A stretch of DNA of 64,000 nucleotides, from positions 40,114,001-40,178,000 of the forward strand of contig CM114271.1 in the NCBI GenBank assembly GCA_050084515.1, in the 5' to 3' direction. Shown here one piece after another: positions 23,706 to 34,570 of this stretch. Each line of letters begins with the position of its first letter. The first letter of the stretch is position 1. The translations under genes were made by a program, and so were the position numbers. Origin of the DNA: Blasia pusilla. Lineage: Eukaryota > Marchantiophyta > Marchantiopsida > Blasiales. The notes beneath the pieces were generated by a model. It searched no databases and had not been told where the DNA came from. It saw nothing but the letters and a program-made list of their open reading frames with translations.

Positions 23706-26282
23706 TTACGTGCGCCACATGACCATACACTCCATATTGTGTAGGACATAATGGTGTGCCAAGATAATCACTTCTCGGGATAATATGATTTCACCTTCCA
23801 ACTCCTTCCCTACGATCCCTTCTTCTTCGCCGTCATCCCATGTTCGTGTCCTCACATCCTCAAATCTTTTCATATACTCAGTCACAAATCCCAATGCCTC
23901 ATCTTTGATATACCCCTCTGCCATACATCCCTCTGGGCGAGCTTTAGATCTAACATATTTTTTCAGAATACCCATGTATCTTTCCATTGGATACATCCAT
24001 CGGCAAGCTAAAGGCCCACATATATCCAATTCTTGGACAACGTGGATAAGAAGATGTGTCATCACATCAAAAAATGATGGTGGAAAATGCATCTCCAATA
24101 GGCAACGGGTAATTTTTGTATCCTTATGTAGTTGTTCATAGCATGTAGGATCATACACTTTACAACACAATAACCTAAATATCTTACTCAAACGCATGAT
24201 TGATGAGCGAATTGGATCCTTCATTAGCCCACGAAGGACAAAGGGAAGGATTTGGTGAATCAACACATGATAATCATGTGACTTCATGGATCCCAATTTC
24301 TTTTTAACCACGTGCTTCTTCAACTCCGCACTATATCCTTCATTAGCCCACGAATTGGATCCTTCATTAGCTCCTAGGATTTTCCTAGGAGCTAGGAAAA
24401 TGGACATTTCATGAGGTGATAAAACATAATCACATTGAGGTTTCACTAGCCCTGTTGCTTTACTTGGATGGGGTTGTAACCATAAGTGAGGTAGAATTCC
24501 ACGAGCCTCCATATCTCTTCTAACCTTCACTGTATCCTTCATCCCAAATAGAGTTTTAACTAGATTCTCAGATATATTCTTCTCCACATGCATAACATCT
24601 AGGATGTGTCGTATCAGCAAATGCTACGTTGAGGTCAAGGAAAAATATATACATATTCATGGTTGACAAGAGATAAGTAACTATATCGCCTATCACAACA
24701 AAAATTTGAAAACAATTAGATATTTGTTGGATACTTTCCAGTATGGCAAATCAAAGAGTACACTTCGCCGCTTTACCCCTATCCTCTTGTATGGATCCGT
24801 AGGAGCATCCTCTCGACCACCTCCATCGTCATATATTTTTTTCTCTTCAGCCCATTCCAGAATTTAATCTGATGTAATCCTTAGCGGTGGTGGTCTAGAC
24901 TCACTCTCACCATTGAATCAAGGGCCGTAAGGTCGCCCTCTCCAAACATGGTCTAGTGGAAGGTGTCTTCTATGACCGCCAAATACAGGCTTTCCACATT
25001 GTTTGGAGAAATCTGAATCCACATACGGTCCACATACGGTACATGCAAGTTTTCCACCATGGCTTTGCCGTGAGATTGTGCCATAGGCTGGATAATCATT
25101 TATAGTCCATAAGATCATGGCTCTAAATTTGAACCCATGTGGTCTTTTCACATCGTGGAATTCAATCCCATTCCACAACACCCTAAACTCCTCTATCAAG
25201 GGGGCCAAGAAGGTGTTGATATTCTCTCCATTCACACTCTCCTTACCAGGTATGATAAGAGCCAACATGACAAAAAACTTTTTTGTTTGAAGCCAAGGTG
25301 GAAAATTGTAGTTAACCAATAGGATTGGCCATGTTGACCATGAGTTTGCCTTATGAGAGTATGGATTAACTCCGTCAAGTGCTAAACCAAACCTACAATT
25401 TCTACCCTCTATAGCAAAATCTGGGTACAAACGATCAATATGATTCAAAGCCTTGCTGTCCCCTGCATGTCTTACCATGCCATCCTTACTTTTGTTCTCA
25501 GAAGACTGACTCAATAACTCAGACAAGGCCCTACACCTATACATACGCCAGATCCGCGGGATTACAGGGAAGTGTCTCAATACCTTATTTGGTACTAAAG
25601 ACTTCCCGACTTGCTTGAACCTAGCATTCCCACACTTCAGGAAAAATTTTGCACCTTCCAAGTCCCCTCGAAATAGAACACAACCTTTAGGGCAGGCATG
25701 GATAGAGTTGTAGCTCATACCAAGTTTACTAATGAGTTTATTTGCTGCATAGTATGATGGTGGGACAAGATTTTCAGATGGGAGTACCATCTCACGTAGG
25801 AGTTTCAATATCTCATCAATTACAATATTAGGGACCCCATGGGTCGTACCAATATTGAAAAGGAGCATAACAAATGCAGGTAAAGAAGTCTTGGCTCCAG
25901 GGAAGAGTGGCTTGCATGCTGCGGTAAGCTCGTGAAAATCTGATGGAATATTTGGATCATTGGTTTCATTGAGGTTCCCGTTCTCTGTCCCACTTTCATC
26001 AACAACCATATCCTCATCATGGAGATGATCATATTCTCTAAAAATATCATTCAACATCTCGGGAACATCAATATCAACATCAAAATCAGGATTCTCTAGA
26101 TGCGAGATTTCAGGTCTAACAAAGGATTGCATAATGTGCTCACGTTGCTCCTTGTCATTGACCTCTTGTTGTGTGAACCACTCCTCATCTGAAGAGTCCC
26201 ACTCCTCCCTACTTTTTGGAACTCGACAAAGATGAGATCGACCATTTTTCCTTAGACGGTCTTCTACCTTTGCTAGTCCCAA
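23706..26282 (-). pseudogene. CACTA TNP2 transposase (Transposase_21 plus DUF4218)
   Basis: The 26,282-24,918 frame (454 residues) begins with an acidic region (SDEEWFTQQEVNDKEQ) and includes NSIHACPKGCVLFRGDLEGA, the catalytic-core segment FGLALDGVNPYSHKANSWST, LLVNYNFPPWLQTKKFFVML, INTFLAPLIEEF and ILWTINDYPAYG, then GGKLACTVCG. The second part (24,623-23,706) has RHILDVMHVEKNISENLV, MHFPPSFFDVMTHLLIHVV and CRWMYPMERYMGILKKYV, which is DUF4218. A 111 bp GT-AG intron (24,624-24,734) joins DLPYWK to HLLIRHILDVMH in frame. Stops at about 24,915 and 24,866 lie between the two parts and break the first exon. This DDE enzyme would cut the CACTA ends. Confidence 0.88.
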
Positions 26283-28400
26283 GGTAGTTCCGCCCTTGCC
26301 CTCTTCCTCCCCACTTTGCGAGACCTATCGCACTCCCTTTGCCACAACTTATAGTCGTGTGCTTGGATTCTATGAGGATGTGTCAAATCCAACCGGACGT
26401 GAGCAGTCCTTTGTGGTATCATCACCCCTACGTCAAGTTAATAAGAACATAGGTAAATGAATGAAGGAAATTATGGCATCCCATTGTTCCTAACATTACA
26501 AACATGGAAGTGAAAATGTTTCAGTATGGTGGATATCTATTGGAGCAGAATATGTTGATTTCAATATAAATGAAGCGAGAATCCGTAATTATCTACGTAC
26601 CTTGAGTATATCAGGTATACCCCTCCGTGAAATATAAACCTCTCGTTGATATCCTTCTCTGATAGTGATAATTTGATCCTCTACAATCCGCAAATGAACT
26701 TTGACACACACCTTCACAACATGACACATGGAGATGTCTTAAGTATATGCACAGAGATTGTATCACGTGAATGATCAGATATAAATACATCAATACAGTT
26801 TGAATACTATAAGGTGGTATAAGATTTATTTTTCCCTAAGTCTATGTGCACTTAAAGTGATGATTCATCCATAATTTCTGAATTTCAGACCATTTCCATG
26901 TCAAATGCCTTATCTTTAGGTTGTCTGTTTGAAGGGTATGGTTATTTCTTCTATATTTCTTCATTTAAACATTGTAGCTTTCAGTTTTTTTTTGGCAAAT
27001 TATGCATTAAAAGAAAACCACAGAGTCAGAGGATTAGCCCTCATTGCTACATAACAAAACCCGGTTCAATTTTTAGCCACATCACAACTCCACAAACAGT
27101 TTGCTACCCTGATTTTGTTGTCATCCAGAATACTGCATTTTGTGGTAAATTTTGTGTGATATTGCATTATTTGTTGATGCTATGGTAAGATATAGAAAAT
27201 CAAACCACTTGGCCTATCCATTCATGCAAAAATTGAAATCATCCGCATTTACATCAACTGGACAATGGCTTTCTATCCGATGTTGCTGGTCATTATAGAC
27301 CAATTTAAATCAAAAGTCAGTGTTCCAAAATAGGCTTTAAGCTCCACTTTCTCTACTAGCTCCCTCTTACTTCATCTCAAAATCTGGTATATATATCCAA
27401 AATTCCAATCTGTAGTCATTGGTGAAAATGGTTTCTCTATCACTTGTAATGCATGAATTCCTTAAAACCATCCTTTTCTGCCTTTTTAACAAAATGAAGT
27501 CAATCTCACTCAAAAAGTTATAGAGTTTGAAAGTTCCAAACCTACCAAGCTGCTCTCCTGGAACGCCACCAAATAGGGCCACAACAAAAATGAGCACAAC
27601 ATGGGCAAAGACAACCACTCAAGTTCTCCCTACGATAACCAGTTGCGCTGCATATTCTCTCACCAGGAAGTCTCTCCATTCTCACAGAAGAGTACTCAAA
27701 TCTGACTATACATGGTTTCCCATAATATGCAATAGCTGCATGGATAAGAGCCAATGCCTTCCTAAATATGGGTGAAGAGTCCTCACCGACGACCATGCCA
27801 TCAGAATCATGACAGATATGAAGGGTCATGATCTCTGCAACACCCATCATCAACCAAAGAAGGATGCAGTATCGATCCTCTTGCATAGATATGAAATCAG
27901 AGGCCGTCACATATAGATGGTGTGCTTTTGAATGAAAGCGCCGATTCTCAATTCATTCATGCTAGGTCCAATACCAATACCAACCTTCCTTCGTTGTCTT
28001 TGATGTAGTCGTAGGCTGCCATGAAGTTCAATTTGTACATCAAGCGGTGGTTGGTCAATTGGATTCATCCTTCAGGGAAAATTAGTGGTCCTCTGAAAAA
28101 TATTGGGGAGAGTTGCACACAAGGAGAACTACACACAGGTGATCGATGGCGCTCGCAACAGGAAGCAACAACCAGCTTTGAGTACAAGTAGTACTGAATC
28201 CTGCATAGCTCAGAATCATAAAGCTTTGTCAAAATTTGCTTGAAGTGCGCATAGCCATCGAAAGTGGAGCTCAAAAAAACACGTAAAGCAAGAGACCTAG
28301 GAGAATAGACCTTAAACCAAAGAAGAGAGCTTGCAAGAAATTTTGAATTACGGGAAGAACCAGCAAAAAGACAATGAGCAATTAATCACAATAAATGATT
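26283..28400. other. CACTA interior without recognised genes
   Basis: Upstream of the transposase start on the minus strand. Frames at 27,542-27,910, 27,367-27,618 and 28,065-28,274 (minus) are moderately gene-like. The last ends FFRGPLIFPEG, which resembles a short motif of glycerolipid acyltransferases, and the second has a hydrophobic VVVFAHVVLIFVVALFGG run. They might be captured host exons or the promoter/leader of the transposase gene; the evidence is too short to assign. Confidence 0.35.
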
Positions 28401-28401
28401 T

Positions 28402-29178
28402 GTGAAGGAGCCCAAAGAAATGGGATGGCTCTTTTGTAGGCTCTTCTCAACAAACACAAGAGCATCATCAACAGCTATAGCAGCAATAACAATTAACACA
28501 ACATCAACAACACTTACAATGACATTAGCTGCAGCAATTGATGCAACGACAACTACAGCAGGTTGCAAGGCAAAGCATGCAATCTCACAAATGGGAGGGC
28601 TATTTTGTTGGCTCTTCTCAACAAACACAGCAGCATCATCAACAACTACAAAAAAAAAACAATAATTAACACAACATTAGCAGTACTTACAATAGCATTA
28701 GTAGTAGCAAAAGGTTATACATCAAAAGCAACATCAATTACAGCAACAGCAGATGCAACAACAACACGACCAACTATAACAACTCCAACAACAACTTTTA
28801 CTTCAGCAGCAGAAACAGTAATTGTTGCAGCAACAGCATCAAAAGATTTTATAACCAAAGCAACATCAATTACAATAGCAAATGATGCAACAATAGCAAG
28901 AGCAGTTACAGCAGCAGCAACAAAAACTTTTACTTCAACAACATGAACATAAATTGTTGCAGCAGCAACAGATTGTACAACCAAAAGCATTATCAATTAT
29001 AGAAGTAGCGGATGCAACACTAATTGCAGATGCAACAACAATAGGAGCAGCTACGACAATAGCAACACAAACTTTTATTTCAGCAATAAGAACATTAGTT
29101 GTTGCAGCAGGAGCAACAACAACATCAACAGTAGCAAAAATATCAATAGCAACAGATGCAATTACAACACATATTTGA
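28402..29178. repeat. ACA/GCA-rich minisatellite inside CACTA
   Basis: About 770 bp is made almost wholly of ACA, GCA, ATC and ACT triplets. A ~175 bp block with GGCTCTTCTCAACAAACACA is duplicated (about 28,435 and 28,608). Then three ~130 bp units share GCAACATCAATTACA and ACTTTTACTTCAGCAG. Frames on both strands give Ala/Thr/Val-rich low-complexity peptides, typical of triplet repeats rather than genes. Confidence 0.8.
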
Positions 29179-29574
29179 TTAGCAATTTGGGCACGAGCTG
29201 TTTGATTAAGCTAACACACACTACAAGTAGTCATTAATTGAGTATTGCGACTAGCTTCATCATATCTTTGCGTGGCAGTTTGGCACAGACTATCTGTTTC
29301 CAATATTCATTGCCCAAATATTCTATTGTGGTGAGTAATATGAGCCAACCCTACATGACCTGTAATAGAGGAGCAAATGATAAAGCATTTGTGGAAACCA
29401 TAATCAAAGCAATCAGCAAATTGATATGGCAGAACAACACCAAGAAATCCATGAAAATCATTGAGCTCTCTGCCTTTACAGTATATCTCAATCTTGTAGA
29501 ACAAAATAAGTGATTACAAAGTTAACAAGACACAGACCAAGAGCTTATGATGATATTTCTAAGCTAGTAATACC

Positions 29575-31400
29575 TGAATTTTTCAACATATTCACTAGCC
29601 TAGATTCATTGCCCAAAGTTGTTGCACTAGTTAGTAATGTTTCTAGGGAATCCCAATCAATTGAAGTACATGATCCTTATTACTTGAGGAGTAGTCTCTC
29701 TCATGTCCAAACAGGGCACATGGTCTACAGTCGCAAGGCTACGACAAGCACTACTTAATGAGCATAGTGTGTGGTCAGCTGGTAACACCAAAAATGTTCA
29801 ACACATTTTGTAGCCTAGATTCATTGCCCAAGCTGTTGCACTAGTAAGTAATGTTTATTGGGGATCCCAACCAGGACAAGTAGATGGGGTGGTGAAGAGC
29901 TTCATGGTTGAGACTTAAGAGCTCTGCACCAACACGATGTATGGTCAACCCTCACACTATATGAGAATATCCTGCTTCTATTCATGAATTCTTCCTCTCT
30001 CTCTATTCCCATCCCATTCTTAACACTGTCCAACCAAGGCGTAGGGTCTATAGTCACAAGGCTACAACATGCACTACTTAATTAACTATTGAGTACATTT
30101 TCTCTCTTTGGTAAGCTAAAATCGTAGCACCAGAAATTTTCAACACACACAATAGCCTAACTAGATTCATTGCCCTACAAGACCATAGACCATGCACCGG
30201 GGGAATCTACACCCTTCGAGGTCTCAAGTTACTCATTGACACTACTTAATGAGTACAGTCTCTCTTTCTCCGGGTTTCCAACACAAAATTTAGAACACAC
30301 AAACCAAAAAGATTTCTTGATATACCTAGGTTGGTAACACTAGGATCATAACCAAGCTACAGATTAAAAACAAAGATTCAAGAGATACGTCAAAGAACTA
30401 GGCTCTCTACAAAAGCCTAATTTGTGGGAGAAAAATGGGGAAGTATTTGTGGGACCTATCATAGTGACATACTATGTCTTTCATTCTCTCCTCATAAAAT
30501 TTACAATAGATAGAGCAAGAACATATGTTGTTATTGTTATGTTGGTAGGACCAGAAGTGTTCTCCACATTCACTAGCTTGTATTAATTGCCTAAAGCTGC
30601 TGAACTAATAAACCTTGTTTATTAGGGATCCCAATGAGGTAAACTACATGGTAGGATAATCACTAGACCCATCTCTACCCTTCCCATCCAACTATGACAA
30701 ACACTGCTTAATGAGTAGAACCTCTCTTGAAAGCTGGTCTCCTACACAAAATTCAAAACATACACAACAAGAGCATATGCTGATATAGCTAAGTTGGTTC
30801 CTACAAAATCAGAAGCACGCTATATCCAACTATGACAAATACTACTTTATGAGTTCAGCCTCTCTTTCTCATGGTCTCTTGCATATAATTCAGACCACAC
30901 ACAGCATGAGCATATGCTTATAGAGCAAAGTCGGTAAGACCAAAACCATAAGCATGCTACATCTTTGAACAAAGATTCAAGAGATTGAACAAGGCCCTCT
31001 ACATAAACCTGAACTGAGGGAACAAGATGAGAAATTTTTGTGGATGCCATAATCAAACTAAGCTTCAAACATCTTCAGCAAAAAATCACAAAGGAAGCCA
31101 TGACAATGCCTGACTTGTCTTTCATCATTTTATACCATGAACAAGTAGAACTGAAAAATTGCTTCTGGGGATGAAGCTAACAGAAGTTCAAGTTTAAGAT
31201 GGGGGCACAACAAATAAACCCTTTAACCATAACAAAACTAGGATGGGAACATAACAAATAAAAAGCTCTCTTGGTATTCTGCAAGAACTTTGTCCACATC
31301 GAACAAAAGCATATGTTGATCTTGCTTTGTTCTTACTACTAGAATTGTTCAACACATTAGCTTAGATTCATTACATACCCATCTTCACTTCTTCCTCTCT
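29575..31400. repeat. Degenerate dispersed units inside CACTA
   Basis: The phrase CCTAGATTCATTGCCC, followed by AAGCTGTTGCACTAGTAAGT and GGGATCCCAA, recurs with decay near 29,600, 29,815, 30,165, 30,575 and 31,345. GAGCATATGCTGATATAGC-type pieces recur near 29,540, 30,770 and 30,905. These look like old internal duplications in the non-coding arm of the CACTA element. Confidence 0.65.
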
Positions 31401-32232
31401 ATGCACCCATCCTATTCTTAAGGAATTTTTGAACCAAATCCTAGTGTCTAAGGTGCTTTATAACAAGCACTACTGCGAGAAAACACAGAAAATCGAGCAA
31501 ATTTGAATCGGCCTTGGACAACTCACCTCCTAGCTCATAAGGCTGAGCTCACGTTACTGCACATTCTCTGCACCTCTCTCTCTCTCTCTATGCTTTCTTC
31601 TCTAATTCTCTCAGCCAATATGCTCTTTTGCACCCGATACGCTCTTCTACCTGCCTCTCCAACTTAGTTCTTTAGCAAAACTCTCGTGCACTTTGCCGTT
31701 TTCCTCTTATACCTGCCTCCTACAAGCTTGTGTTCTCCTCCGTCCTCACACCTTCACTCACTCTCTTTCCCTTCCTCGATCTCCTTCCATAATCCGCGTC
31801 TTCAGACACCTCAAAGAGAGATGAAACCCTTCACCCGACCACACACAAAACCGACCACATAAGGAGTTCAGTTCGTTGCAACGTGCGCCTACGTACCCTG
31901 ACGACTACTTCCCTCTCTCTTAGGGTTCGCTCTAAGCGACGAAAACAAAGCTTCGCGCAAGCAGCACACAGTCACAACACCATCAGAACTTCCGCAAGAT
32001 GGAAAGAACATAGTAGGGAGGCGGCGCAGAGCGAGAGAGAGCCCTTCCCTAGGCCTCGTAACAAGTCTTGCGACTTTGGCCCCTCTTGCTCATGCTCACA
32101 CTTCCTTGCTCTTTTCCCCCCAATCGGTAGCTCCTTCTTTGCTTGCGCACCATAAGTGCGTCTAGAGGGCGCTATGTCATTTGCCACGTAGGTATGTGAA
32201 ATTTGGGAATCCCCATTAATTTTGCTCATTTT

Positions 32233-32562
32233 TTTCATCTAAGTGTTGATGTACCTTATTTGTATTTAGTTTATGACTTGACACGTTTAGTCATTTTTCG
32301 TTCCTTACTCAAGTGAGTCATATAAATTTTCAGTATGACTATACACAAGAGTGACTACTTGCTAAGTCATTTCAAATATGACTACACCATATCCTAAGAT
32401 TTCTCTATGACTTAGTCATATTTGTATATGACTAGAACTTTACTATTATATGGTGTGATATGACTTCTATCCGAATGGCAAACATTCTAGTCATATGTTT
32501 GAGTCATGAAGAACCTCAGTCATTCTAGTACTAGTCATAAAAACCACTATTTTCTTCTAGTG
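32233..32562. repeat. Subterminal TGACT-rich array and right TIR of CACTA
   Basis: About 330 bp with repeated TATGACT, AGTCAT and GTCATAT in both orientations, shorter than the ~900 bp left array. The last 31 bp (32,532-32,562) form the right terminal inverted repeat ending TAGTG. Confidence 0.87.
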
Positions 32563-32565
32563 ACT
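32563..32565. repeat. CACTA target site duplication, right copy (ACT)
   Basis: It follows the TAGTG terminus and matches ACT at 16,067-16,069. Confidence 0.93.
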
Positions 32566-32709
32566 CATGTCCGACTACTTTTTCCAGGATGGTATCTGTG
32601 AAGGATAACGGATGGTGATCCTTCAAGGTGGCCGCATTCAACTTTCGATAATCTTCGCATACCCAGATCTTGCTTGATTGCTTCTTAGGCACAATCATCA
32701 TTGGGGGGG
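32566..32709 (-). pseudogene. Gypsy-1 reverse transcriptase, N-terminal part
   Basis: Minus-strand translation gives MIVPKKQ, IWVCEDYRKLNAATLKDHHP and LEKVVGH, the fingers and palm start of Ty3/gypsy RT. These blocks normally stand directly before FLDGYSGY, which is found at 16,069 on the other side of the CACTA element. The frame is open. Beyond about 32,710 the similarity stops at a GGGGGGG tract followed by an AG-rich sequence, so the 5' part of Gypsy-1 (gag, protease) is replaced or lost. Confidence 0.9.
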
Positions 32710-33680
32710 CTGGTATTCTTACAAGAGAGAGTAAGAGAGGAGAGGAAGAGAGGCCCTTTCTTTCTCTCCAAAAGAAAGGGCCAAATCCTTAAACTCTCTT
32801 CAAAACTTTCTTCAAGTTTTGAGGTTTCTTCCCTACTTCTATTGAATTCTCAACATCCACTCCTCTGAGCACCATTGATTTGATCGGCCCCCTTGTATGA
32901 GGAGAAGCCTAGATCGATGGTTCCGACTTAGACGTCGAAGGAGTCATAGTAATATGACGTAGGTGGTTTACGGAGTAGCGTTACTAGGTTTATCTAACCC
33001 TATATTGCATCAGGGTGCCCCGCACCCTGATGCAACTTTTTTCTATTAATAGAAACGAAGAAAAATAGGTAAAAACCCTGGTTTTCCCGAGTAGTCAAAT
33101 AGTCGGGAGCCGTAGCGGTAGCGCATTCTCGTATGTCGAGTTATCTCCCAGTTCAGGTTCCATCGAAGCTCTTCTGTGAGCACACGGACGGACTAGGCCA
33201 CTTTATATCTCTAAGTTTTGTAAAGATTTAAGTGATTTAGTCATTTTCTGCTTTTCTCACAACTTCAAATGAAATAAATTTTCAAAGAGAGTAAGAAGTG
33301 CACCACAATGGGCTCTTTGTCCAATACTCCCACCCTCATCCCCAACACTTTGTGAAAATCTAACAACCAGTCATGACAGACTTGTGATTCCGATGGGACT
33401 ACAATGAAGGAAACGAGGCTGGGAGTTGCAAAGAATGAATTGAAAATTATGTTAAGAAATTGTGAAAAATGAGAGTGTTAAGATTTCATTTTTGCAAGGG
33501 AATTGCAGTACTAAGCTTGCAACATCTCAGAAAATCACATATTCCAGAAGCATGCTTTGAAGAAAATGGGGGAGCAAGAGCAAACGATAATAGCATTCTT
33601 CCTAGGTTGCATGCCATCTTCCAAAGTTTTGGAAACTTCACATCCATTTGAAGAAGGATCTTGACAAGTGGTTCCATTAT
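32710..33680. other. Unassigned mosaic right of Gypsy-1
   Basis: It begins with an AGAGAG-rich tract and a hairpin (GGCCCTTTCT with AGAAAGGGCC near 32,751-32,782). It contains a perfect 14 bp inverted repeat, TTGCATCAGGGTGC and GCACCCTGATGCAA at 33,005-33,035 with a 3 nt spacer. No domain was recognised. Confidence 0.45.
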
Positions 33681-33688
33681 GCCCTGCA

Positions 33689-34140
33689 ACCCATGAGAAT
33701 CCGATAGGTTGGAAGATATGATAAGTCCATGGTGCAAACGAAGCGCTTGCAACCTGTCAAAATCTGACAATTTGCAAGCATTGTCTTTTTTATGTTTATC
33801 TTCCAACCCATCGGAATCCGACGGGTTGCAAGATAAAGAAAAAACAAAGTTGTTACCAGGGGTTTTCTGTGATAAGTTTGAACCTGTACAATCTCTCTGA
33901 ATCAAACTTTTTGCAAGATGTGGCATCAATGAAAAAGATGTTCCTAGAGTCACCTTAGAGTAGGCATACATGGAAGAGCTGGGCTAGTATTGTGGCATAT
34001 TTGAGGAGTGTACATGAGGACGTCAAAAGTGGAAGATGACGAAGAGCCAAATGAAGAATAGAAAACCCAAAAAAGAAAAAGATCATAAGGGAATCACCCT
34101 GAGTCATGCAACCTTTCGGAATCCGACAGGTAGTAGGAAT
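33689..34140. repeat. Near-palindrome array, left cluster
   Basis: Four units related to the ~32 bp near-palindrome GCAACCCGTCGGAATCCGAC-GGGTTGC lie at about 33,689, 33,748, 33,801 and 34,108. The best is at 33,801-33,832. The same motif is abundant at 35,990-36,880, so the clusters flank the open frames between them. Confidence 0.8.
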
Positions 34141-34570
34141 CCAACACGTCTCTGAAATAACGTGTTAGAGAAGAATGGTGTGAAGATAATGGGGGAATGA
34201 GGTGAAAGTGAAGAAGCCTGCGAGAATGCCTCAAAAGTCTTATCTTCGCGATCCTATCTTTGCGATAACTCTTATCCTTCTATCGCCACGAAGAGTCTTC
34301 CTTTCTACTTTCTTTCAATCAACTTCCTTCAAAGCATTCTCTACCTTTCTATTCCTATTCTTAATACATCTTTCCGCTTTATGAAGACTCTTTGACTTCT
34401 TCTGCTTCTTCCTCTTCCTTCTTAGAGTTCTTAATCTTTGCTCTTGGATCTTCGCTCTTCGTTCTTTGTACCAAGTCTTCGCACAAAGACTACCTTCAGT
34501 CTTCTTTACAAATAACCGTTTTTCCAATCTTTTTTGACAATCTTTTACACTGTTCTTACTCCGGTCTTCC

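Larger units (their letters stand above)
16070..32562 (-). mobile_element. 16.5 kb CACTA (En/Spm-type) DNA transposon
   Basis: The left end reads CACTAAAACAATTCCATAG and the right end, reversed, reads CACTAGAAGAAAATAGTGG; both continue into TTTTATGACTRG, giving ~30 bp imperfect terminal inverted repeats. Both ends carry arrays of ATGACT/AGTCAT. The ACT target duplication flanks it. Inside, on the minus strand, are a TNP2/DUF4218/DUF4216 transposase gene and a set of exons resembling Transposase_24 and Transposase_23 (TnpA-type) proteins. The right 6 kb (26.3-32.2 kb) holds low-complexity and repeated DNA. In-frame stops mean it is probably no longer autonomous. Confidence 0.93.

Noticed and set aside
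28402-29178. Thr/Ala-rich or Val/Ala-rich proteins on either strand
   Set aside because: Both strands are open because of triplet repetition; no start context, domain or splice logic supports a gene.
31489-31505. CACTACTGCGAGAAAA as a possible CACTA terminus
   Set aside because: It lies inside the 16.5 kb element with no paired inverted end, no adjacent TGACT array and no target duplication.
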